DNA of 64,000 bases from Vicia villosa (taxonomy: Eukaryota; Streptophyta; Magnoliopsida; Fabales; Fabaceae), in the NCBI RefSeq assembly GCF_029867415.1, contig NC_081184.1, forward strand, positions 71,918,116 to 71,982,115, in the 5' to 3' direction. Below the pieces are notes generated by a model. The model saw nothing but the letters and a program-made list of their open reading frames with translations, had not been told where the DNA came from and did no database searches. Made by a program: the position numbers and the translations under genes. Below, piece after piece: positions 56,199 to 64,000 of the stretch; position 1 is the stretch's first letter, and every line of letters starts with the position of its first letter.

Positions 56199-56640
56199 TT
56201 ACCAACTCAGCAAAACGCGAATCTGTTGACAGCCAATAGCCTTCTTAATCTCAGGTCTCAAACCATTCACAAACTTGAGACACTTAGACCTCTCAGCATT
56301 AGCAGTGTTGTAATGAGGATAATACTTAATCAACTCCTGAAATCTTGCAGCATACTCTGCCACCGTTCCATTACCCTGCTTCAGCTCAAGAAACTCAACC
56401 TCTTTCTTCCCACGCACATCTTCTAGAAAATAGTTCTCCATAAATGCATCTCGAAAAAGAGCCCAAGTAACCTCAATTCCTTCTTCATCAAGCCTCTGAA
56501 CAATGTTACCGCACCAATCCTCAACTTCCTTCTCAAGCATATGAGTACCAAACTGCACCTTCTTCACATCCGTACAATTCATAACTCGAAAGATCTTTTC
56601 AATCGCCTTCAGCCATGCTTGTGCCTTGTCAGGTTAAGGC
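56199..56640 (-). pseudogene. Tekay-type gag core
   Basis: The open part 56199-56582 has VEDWCGNIVQ, VTWALFRDAFMENYFLEDVR, FLELKQGNGTVAEYAARFQE and CLKFVNGLRPEIKKAIG, a standard retrotransposon gag core. Upstream to 56640 the frame continues with a stop near 56634. It is separated from the zinc knuckles by a broken stretch (56035-56198). Confidence 0.85.
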
Positions 56641-56918
56641 TTTCCCTCAAAGATAAATGGATTGTTCCTCTGGAAATCCCCTTTAGCACGAAACTCATCC
56701 TCATTTCTATTACCAGCATTATCATTCGGAGCCTGCCCAATAGCACCAGCCAACATCATCAATTCCTCAGCAATAACATTATCATTCCTTCATGTAACCA
56801 TCATCTTAACAACCAACAAGCCACATATCAGACAACTAGTATCGATTATGTCACAAACACAAATCGAATACAAAAGGAAAATAAACATGTTAATAACCTT
56901 GGCCAACTAGCCGAACAT

Positions 56919-56930
56919 GCTCTGATACCA
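56919..56930 (-). other. Primer binding site of the Tekay-type element
   Basis: The minus strand reads TGGTATCAGAGC, four bases from LTR C. Confidence 0.88.
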
Positions 56931-58240
56931 ATAATGTAACACCCTCTAAACCCTACGACAATTATATTGCATAATCAGAGTAAATTAGCATGCATATCAA
57001 AAGAGGGCATCACATGTATTGAAAAATAACAATAAAACAAAACACAAATTCACCTGGTTATATTCATAACACACATTTCAATTCATGTTCCATATGCACA
57101 TCACAACGAAATAATTTAAACATTTCAAAACGATACCAATCATATAGTCTCATAATATCAAGTTATGCATAAAAGCATAGGCACCAAATGCCAATATCAC
57201 ATAATCTCAAATACACCAAAATATAAAGAGATTATATCAAACATCTCTAAAATCAACATGAATCAAATGTTCCCCAGTGTTACATAACCAAAGCATGACT
57301 CACTACCTATAAATGCAATAAACAAAGGAATAGCTCCATGACTAAATCCTTGCAAGCGAGCACCTTTACTCTTCGGTACCGGAGTGGTGTCGTACAAAAC
57401 ATCATTTCAACAGAAGGGTGAGAATTCATATCATTATAGAAATATATAATAGTAAGCAATGCATAACAACATACATCCATAGAATTCATCACACTTCATA
57501 TATTCAAGTATTCAACACTTTTTCACATGATTTACATGTTTACATATACAACATAGCTCAACAATTTAAGATACCAAAGTAATCAAATCACACTTATCAC
57601 CAAAGTGTCATTCAGACAAATATCACATAAGCACACCAAAACACATTTCACATCAACACATGTGACTCCAATGTGACTCAATGCAATATGCATGTGGTAC
57701 CAATTGTTATCCTAAGCGGTGTCACCGCGCGCATACTTTAGACAGACAACCATCAAATAATATTGTCCTCTAAGCTTCAAACTAATCCTCTAGGTTTGGG
57801 ACAAGTAACTAAACTAACGAACATCGCCTCTTTCCCACCGAATGAATGCATGTGCAAATATCAACAATTATATAAAATTAAGACCATCTCCAAATCTTAA
57901 TTATACAAGTATATATCACATCATTCGTCACATATGAATCACCTCACATTTGCACAATCATACACATATAATGTTATCAATCACACATAAAACACATCCA
58001 TAGAATACACCAATCCAACATAACACAATTAACATGTAGCAAACAAAGCTCAACAAATTTCAATCCCAACTAATCGGAATTCATAACATACATATCCAAA
58101 AAATTCAAGTGTTATGTTTTCACAAAAAATTGCCTCAAAACCCATCCAAATATTTTTCAAAAAATTCTAGAAAATTCACCATAATTCATGAAAAATCAAT
58201 AACATACATGATCTTGTTCAGTTTATAAAATTATAAATTT

Positions 58241-58544
58241 GGCTTAAATCGACTTTTGGTCCCTATAAGTTAGCGAATTTTTGAATTTCGTCCTTGTAAG
58301 TTTTATTTTGGTTTGAGTCCATATATTTCACTTTCGCATTCGTTTGAGTCCATAAAATCAAAATCCGCAGAAAAATTTGTAGGAAAATCCGCAGGAAACC
58401 TGCAGATTTTCCTGCGAATTTTGGCTTTAAGGACTAAACCTCAAGCAAAAAGTAAGATATAGGGACTCAAACCAAAAAAATAAACTTACAAGGACGAAAA
58501 TCAAAAACTCGCTAACTTGCAGGGACCAAAAGTGCATTTAAGCC
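58241..58544. mobile_element. Mutator-type MITE with 9-base TSD
   Basis: 304 bases with terminal inverted repeats of about 35 bases. The left end starts GGCTTAAATCGACTTTTGGT and the right end closes with ACCAAAAGTGCATTTAAGCC. The inverted similarity extends inwards (GTTAGCGA/TCGCTAAC, GTCCTTGTAAGTTT/AAACTTACAAGGAC). TATAAATTT is duplicated at 58232-58240 and 58545-58553. The centre holds AAAATCCGCAGGAAA/CTGCAGATTTTCC foldback. A 9-base TSD and the TTTTGGTCCCT terminus are typical of MULE-derived MITEs in legumes. No transposase. Confidence 0.92.
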
Positions 58545-59115
58545 TATAAATTTTGTATTGTAAGATGCGCTAAGCGCCCCTGATCGTGCTAAGCCCGCTC
58601 ACGAAAGACCAGAAAAATTCTGTTTATGACAGATTCTGTTTCATATGATTTTTCACTCCAAAAATCATCCAAACAGCCAAAGTTCATGAAATATAAGCAT
58701 AATAACATGTACTCAACATATTGCATCAATTACAAACATCAAAACATGATCAAATCATCAATTTCATGGATTCTCAACAAAACCTAACATGTCAAAACCT
58801 AGAAATTGTAAATTCCCAAAACCTACACAAGTTACTACCCATTATATACATTATACAACCCATAATCATATAAAAACTCACCCTTACCTTAGATAAAATA
58901 TTCTCTTAGGGTTCCTCTTCTCTTCTCTTCCCCTTTCCTCTTCTTTCTCCTCTTTTCTTCACTTCTCTCTCTAACTTTATATTTCTTTGTTTTAGTTAAA
59001 CCTTACTACATAATTTTCTCACTAATGGGCTTGCTAACCCACACCCCGCCTTTTCTCTTCCTAACACACTATTAGGCTCAATTTATCATTTAATCATTTC
59101 ACACCTAATAACCCA

Positions 59116-59197
59116 ACACACACACACACACACACGCACACGCACACGCACACGCACACGCACACGCACACGCACACGCACACGCACACGCACACGC

Positions 59198-59235
<38 letters not shown>

Positions 59236-59236
59236 C
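59116..59236. repeat. CA / CACACG / AT microsatellite
   Basis: CA dinucleotides, then about 13 CACACG hexamers, CA dinucleotides, and a short AT run, all inside LTR C. Confidence 0.95.
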
Positions 59237-59341
59237 ACATATATTCATAAAACACATAATTAATTAATTACTATATCACATAATAATTAATAAAAATAAA
59301 TACTTAATAAAATAACTAATAAATAAAAATCGGGTGTTACA

Positions 59342-61656
59342 ATATCCCCATGAACAACATCCAATAGTTGTCAAATGAGATGCACCAAAACAAAAGATTA
59401 CGACAACATGTTCAAAATTGCAAGTACGACTTAGTTTTGCTGAAAGAAAAAATTGAGAATAATATGAAAGAAAATACACAAAATTTAACTCAAATTGAAT
59501 CATTGCTCATTTTAAAACTTAGTACGCAATCAAAAGAAATTGTTGCGTACCATCGTGAGATTGGGTTTTGGAGACGGGTGTTCTTTGGTTCGATGCCTTC
59601 AATATAGTCGCACTATAAATTTTGGAGAGATAAGAGATGTGAAAACTATTTAGCTCGATGTTAAAAAAAACTTTTCTTTAAAATTGACATCTTCTTTGAA
59701 TGTAACGGGAGTAATTTATATTTGATGATAAATAATCTTTAAATCTTACACCCAATTTTTAAGAACACGTGGTTTACCATTACAAGCTAAAACTTAAACT
59801 GAAATTTTATTTACAAGCTACCTCCATATTTGTACTTTACACCCGTTTTTAAAAAAAAAAAGGTGTAAATCAAATTCTATAATTATTTTTGCACTAGTGT
59901 TTACAAATAAAAAAACTAAAAATTAATAAAATGTTAATAAACACAATAACCAGATATTCATTGCCTTTATTATTACCAGATAAAAGGGTTCTTTTAATTG
60001 CTTCATCAATCTCTTCATATCAATAGACCCACTCTTTGTTTGATATCCGTATACATCTTTTAACACCTATGAGATTTTTATTTGAGTAAATCATAATGAA
60101 TAGATTTAAGAAGTTGCAACTATTTTTCAATATTTTTATATAGATTTTAGATACTCGCATTTTTTATAGTCTAATATATTTAGATGAAATTAAAAAAATA
60201 AGAAACTTGAAATGCATGATATATATGTGTTCAAGGTTAGTTGTTGTGCAAATATGTGGCGGAATAGCAACTTGGTATTATTGTGCTATTTATAGATCAT
60301 ATTAAATTGTGCTATTTATAGATCATATTAAAGAGCACAACATAAATCTTATTGAAATGCACAAAATTGCAGAAAATTTTATTTTGTTGCATACAATCTT
60401 AATGTTATAATGAAAGTTCCAATATGAGTGATGTTATTTGTTATAGGGGGTAAGGATTATCTCTATTTCCTAAAAGAAATTGAGAACTCATTACTATAGT
60501 TTTATGTGTATAAAATCAAATAAATATTAATTATATGTCACATGTCTTAGACATACTTGTTTTTTACACACAACTATAATAACGAAGATAATGGAGGGAC
60601 AAAAAACGGAGAGGATGTTAACTCGCGTTGGTGGTAATATGCACTGCATTACTTTGGAATATGTGCTACTTTTTGCATCTTATTAAAATATGTATTTTAA
60701 ATATCGGCAATTATAATCCTTAAAAAAAACCTCTATTTCTTATAAAAGGTTAATATTTTTGGCAGGTTAGAGTTTGAATTAGAGGTATTCTTAGTCATTT
60801 AGCATTTATATTTATTAAGATATATTTCTCTATCTTCTGACATATCTAAGGTTCACATATGAGTCAATTATAATAAATTGGATTTGAGAAGTGATTATAA
60901 TTTTCAATATTCTCATAGAGAATTTGAATTCTCACATATTCATAGAGCCTAATATGTTTAAATGCGATCAAAAAGATAAAAAATTGTAATAAGTGAGATA
61001 TGTGCTCAAAGCTAGTGTGAAGTCTAAACATGTGGTGGACTAGCAGTTTAACATCATTATTCTATATATAGAGTATTTTAAAGAGAACAAAATCTTATTA
61101 AGTTGTACAAAATTGCAAAAAAAAAATAAAAATTCTTATTGAATTGTCTAAAATTGGTCAAAATTGTATTGAGTTGCACAAAATTGCATTATTGAATTGC
61201 ACAAAATCATAAAAAAATTTATTGAATTGCATAAAATTTTAATGTTAATAATTATAATTCTATTATGCGTGATGGTATTTATTGTCGATGTTGGTATTGA
61301 TTTACTATAAAATATAGGGATGTAAGTGGATCAGAAAAAACAAAGTAAACTGACAATTCAAATTAAAACAAACCGAAAAAACCAATTGTTTTTTGTTTGG
61401 TTTCAAAACCGAACCAAACCAATGAAAATTGATGTAGTTTGGTTCAGTTCTCGATTTTAGGTTTTAGAAATAGCCAAAATGATGAACCGAACTAATGGCT
61501 ATAAATATATTGTAAATCTTTTATTCTACACATCATTAAGCTCAAATTTCGTATCAGTTTAACCATTATCCACCTTTGTTTACGTTTCCTTCTTTTCAGC
61601 AAAGCACACTTCTAGAACCAAACTCCAAAATATAGAAAATATAAAATAATAAGTGA
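59342..61656. other. AT-rich intergenic stretch with an old duplication
   Basis: No gene is recognised. 60060-60440 and 60840-61260 are diverged copies of one sequence; both have a CAATATT then TAATAT(G/A)TTTA order, a GTGGNGGANTAGCA phrase, and runs of GAATTGCACAAAATTGC. A 26-base unit is directly repeated at 60280-60331. AACCGAACCAAACC-type simple sequence lies at 61360-61470. At 59368-59607 is an 80-codon frame starting TTG, lysine/glutamine-rich with coiled-coil character and ending GFWRRVFFGSMPSI. I do not recognise it, and a stop codon directly precedes it, so it may be a gene fragment or chance. Confidence 0.5.
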
Positions 61657-62435
61657 CAAAAACTTGCTTAAGGTGATAGGTGTGGGTTCTCTCACTTATA
61701 AAGTGTTCATTCTTCCCTTTTCTAACCAATGTGGGAATTCTTACACTTGATTCTCAACACTCCCCCTCAAGTGTGAGTCCACAATGCTCCCCCTCATGTG
61801 AAAGCTCTCTCTTCCACATTCACTTGTATTCGTTGACTTTCTTCAACTACAAGTAAGTAGGTCACTTTCTCGAAACCAAAGGCTCTGATACCACTGTTGG
61901 AGGCACTTCGGAGAGGTCAACGGGAGAGCATGTTACACTTAGGACTCACTTTGTGAGAGACACACCACTTGTCCACCTAAAACCTTAAGGTGATAGGTGT
62001 GTGGGTTCTATCAATTATAAAGTGTTCATTCTTCCTTTTTCTAACCAATGTGGGACTTCTTCCTCACACTTGATTCTCAATAGTCCCCCTCAAGTGTGAG
62101 TCTATACACAATGCCCCCCCTCTTGTGAAAGCTCCCTCTTCCACATTCACTTGTATCCGTTGACTTTCTTCAACTACAAGTAACTACAAGTAAGTCGGTC
62201 CCTTTCTCGAACCAAAGATTCTGATACCACTATTGGAGACACTTCGAGAGGGTCAACGAGGGAGCATATTTTACACTTAGGACACACCATTGTGAGAGAC
62301 ACACCTTTCGGAGAGACACGCCACTTGTCCACAAAAACCTTAAGGTGATAGGTGTGAGTTCTCTCACTTATAAAGTGTTCATTCTTTCCTTTTCTAACCA
62401 ATGTGGGACTTCTTCCTCACACTTGATTCTTAACA
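61657..62435 (-). mobile_element. Tandem TRIM: LTR-internal-LTR-internal-LTR
   Basis: Three LTR copies: a left one truncated at its start and ending at 61759, 61895-62082 (188 bases) and 62231-62435 (205 bases). The complete ones have TGTTG/CAACA-type ends, slightly mutated. Minus-strand Met-tRNA primer sites adjoin the second and third (61881-61893 as GGCTCTGATACCA, and about 62217-62229). CTCCCCCTC, a minus-strand polypurine tract, follows the first and second. Internal regions are only 135 and 148 bases and non-coding, which defines a terminal-repeat retrotransposon in miniature. I found no TSD. Confidence 0.85.
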
Positions 62436-63976
62436 GTAAAAATCTATGTCACAAAGGTAAAATTAACCGCCCTAAAATTCAAGTCACAATGGTAAAACAA
62501 CCTTCGCCCCCTAAACCTTTCATTTCCCACAAAAAGCTGAAAAAAATTCTAAAAGGGCACGACAATAACTTCACCCGCCATAACCTATAAACCATTCACC
62601 CATGCATAGACACTGAAAACTAACGTTAGGTTTATTTCACTTTTGTTTGTCCTCGCCTTCACGCCGAAATAATTGCAGCGAGCTAAGACGACTCGTTCTA
62701 ACGTCCTCCTCTTGCGTTTCGTCCTCCTGCATTTTGTTATTCTCTTCGAACGTCTTTATCTTCAAACTTGTAAGCTTTTTGTAAAACTTTGTCTTTGTTC
62801 TCATCTTCACATATCTCTCTCATACTTTAACATTGATTTCAGTATTGGAGCTTCACTTGAATCTTAGGGTTGAGCTCTTTGTGTTGTGTATTTTGAGTTT
62901 CAGTAGATTGAACTGAATGTTAGGTTTTATAATTTGTTGTTCTAGGGATTTACTAATTTTCGTGATTGTTTTATGACATCTTTAAATTGAAATATAGTAC
63001 TGCATCACTCCGTTTCGTTTCGCCTCTTGACAATTTTAACCGAGAAACATGTAGATGTCGTTGATGTTTATTATTATGTTCTTCGAATAATGTTGTCAAT
63101 TGAAAGTTTCCTTTAGAATCGTTTCCTTTATTCATGTAATTGGGGTAATATTAGCTAATATGATTGGATTTAATAAATTGTTTGAAGTTGTAGCAGTGTT
63201 GATGATTTTCCTAAAGTAGTGATTTATGTGTTTTGTTACTCTTTGAATTGAAGTGGTGTAATTTAGTAATATGATAGAATTGATTAATTTGTTTGAAGCA
63301 ATTCAAGTTGTTTTAGAGTTCAAGTTGATATAAGACTGAAATCTCTATTCTTATAATCTATCAATGTTCTTATCTGTAATTACTGTTTTTAGTGATGGTG
63401 CATCTGTTCATAGGATTTTTTCTAACGTATAATGACTATTGGATCAATTTTACGTTAGAGTTTATGTATTTACCTTGTGTTAAACATATTGGGATTCTCA
63501 CAGTTGCAGTATGTCATTTGAAATGACATTTAGTACATAGATATATTCTGCTCTATTTTTAATGAATTTGTTAAATCACTTGAAAATCTTAAAAATGTTG
63601 CATCCCAATTTACTTTGTTATTAATGAATTTGTAAAATAACTTGAAAATACTTATTAATGTGCCATTCTGATCTAATGTTATGCTCAAACTTGATAATAT
63701 TTTAAACGACAATTTTTAGTTCCGTTGTATTCATTATCATTGGAGTGAATGACTAATATATGGATTAAATTTGAAATCTCATAACATGAAAAACTTGTTT
63801 TCAACTTCAACTTGTTTTTCATAATGATGTTTTTTTGATAGATACCGGTATTTGTATTTTATCTTTGATGTGAGATTGCACAAATTATGTCATTGAATGA
63901 TTCTCTATAGATTTTGTTTGTAGTTAAAGGGAATTGTTTTGAAGGTGTTTTTAGCTTTCTTACATGGTGTATATGT
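62436..63976 (+). other. Possible host gene promoter and 5' leader with intron
   Basis: Unlike the rest of the window, this shows no repeat features. A TATAAA word at 62586-62591 is followed by a CT-rich leader-like stretch (62640-62770), a possible splice donor in ACTTGTAAGC near 62767-62776, and a long T-rich stretch resembling a leader intron. A candidate acceptor TTTGTTTGTAG is near 63915-63924. No long frame or domain is present (62673-62867 is a 64-codon frame without features). If real, the coding part lies beyond the window. Confidence 0.25.
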
Positions 63977-64000
63977 TGTATCCCAAATTTTGACCATTGA
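63977..64000 (+). mobile_element. Possible start of another LTR
   Basis: TGTATCCCAAATTTTGACC resembles the opening of the left-edge LTR (minus strand TGTCATACCCTAATTTTTGA). Only 24 bases are visible. Confidence 0.35.

Larger units (their letters stand above)
50246..56934 (-). mobile_element. Interior of a minus-strand Tekay-type chromovirus
   Basis: From right to left: Met-tRNA primer site (56919-56930), gag, zinc knuckles, protease, RT, RNase H, integrase, chromodomain and a minus-strand polypurine tract TGGGGGAGAGT (50247-50257). The order and the C-terminal chromodomain identify a chromovirus, Tekay/Del type. Many stops, frame breaks and a nested solo LTR show it is old and dead. Its 5' LTR is LTR C. 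On the other side the polypurine tract adjoins the last base(s) of a TGTTACA terminus, with LTR B beyond the Ogre-type insertion. Confidence 0.88.
56935..59341 (-). mobile_element. Tekay-type LTR C (5' LTR), with nested MITE
   Basis: TGTAACACCC to CGGGTGTTACA, 2407 bases including a 304-base MITE and a CA/CACACG microsatellite. GCGCTAAGCGC (58567-58577) is a dyad in the region equivalent to the word clusters of the other LTRs. The CT-rich block lies at 58910-58975. Confidence 0.88.

Noticed and set aside
62673..62867. 64-codon frame as first exon of a host gene
   Set aside because: Leu/Cys-rich without a domain, overlapping the putative leader and splice donor; no support as coding.

Overview
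The window is a block of nested LTR retrotransposons from a large plant genome. It is most likely a Fabeae legume (pea, vetch, grass pea or lentil relative). The reasons are two Ogre-type elements with an Arg-tRNA-like primer site (TGGCGACTCTGCTGGGGA), a SIRE-type copia element, an Athila/Calypso-type element, chromodomain (Tekay-type) Ty3 elements, a TRIM and a Mutator-type MITE. I found no intact protein-coding host gene. Identifications come from reading motifs, translated fragments, LTR termini, primer sites and target-site duplications (TSDs); no database was searched.

Layout. 1-830: partial minus-strand LTR. 831-3118 and 13893-17476: minus-strand Tekay-like debris (LTR A, pol fragments, primer site, LTR B), split by Ogre-1 (3124-13892, TSD CAAGC, LTRs nearly identical). 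17476-19889 and 48739-50240: the two halves of one Ogre-type LTR, probably solo (GTTAC on both sides), split by a SIRE-like element (19890-48738, TSD CCTCA). The SIRE-like element was itself hit twice: by an Athila-like gag-protease element (24654-31422, TSD CTTTT) and by Ogre-2 (32094-46769, TSD GCTAG). 50246-59341: minus-strand Tekay element with degenerate gag, protease, RT, RNase H, integrase and chromodomain. A solo Tekay LTR sits in its integrase (51125-53502, TSD GAAAT) and a MULE-MITE in its 5' LTR (58241-58544, 9-bp TSD). 59342-61656 is AT-rich with an old duplication. 61657-62435 is a tandem TRIM. 62436-63976 looks unlike the rest and may be the promoter and leader of a host gene running off the right edge. 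A further LTR may begin at 63977.

How the parts work. No element here encodes a complete replication machinery, yet Ogre-1 and Ogre-2 have almost identical LTR pairs. They were therefore mobilised recently with proteins supplied in trans. What they keep is cis-acting sequence: LTR, primer site, polypurine tract, and about 6 kb of non-coding RNA-like sequence.

The most unusual signal is that this non-coding sequence, and the LTRs of unrelated families in the window, carry arrays of short dyads (hairpin words). Arm sequences differ from unit to unit but stay complementary within a unit. Examples lie at 382-567, 6357-6945, 10012-10905, 18994-19462, 21493-21628, 24858-25052, 41215-42440, 48930-49370 and 51964-52170. 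Palindromic repeats are known from Sirevirus LTRs and tandem arrays from Ogre 3' untranslated regions. Paired-arm variation across at least five lineages in one locus is what deserves a second look.
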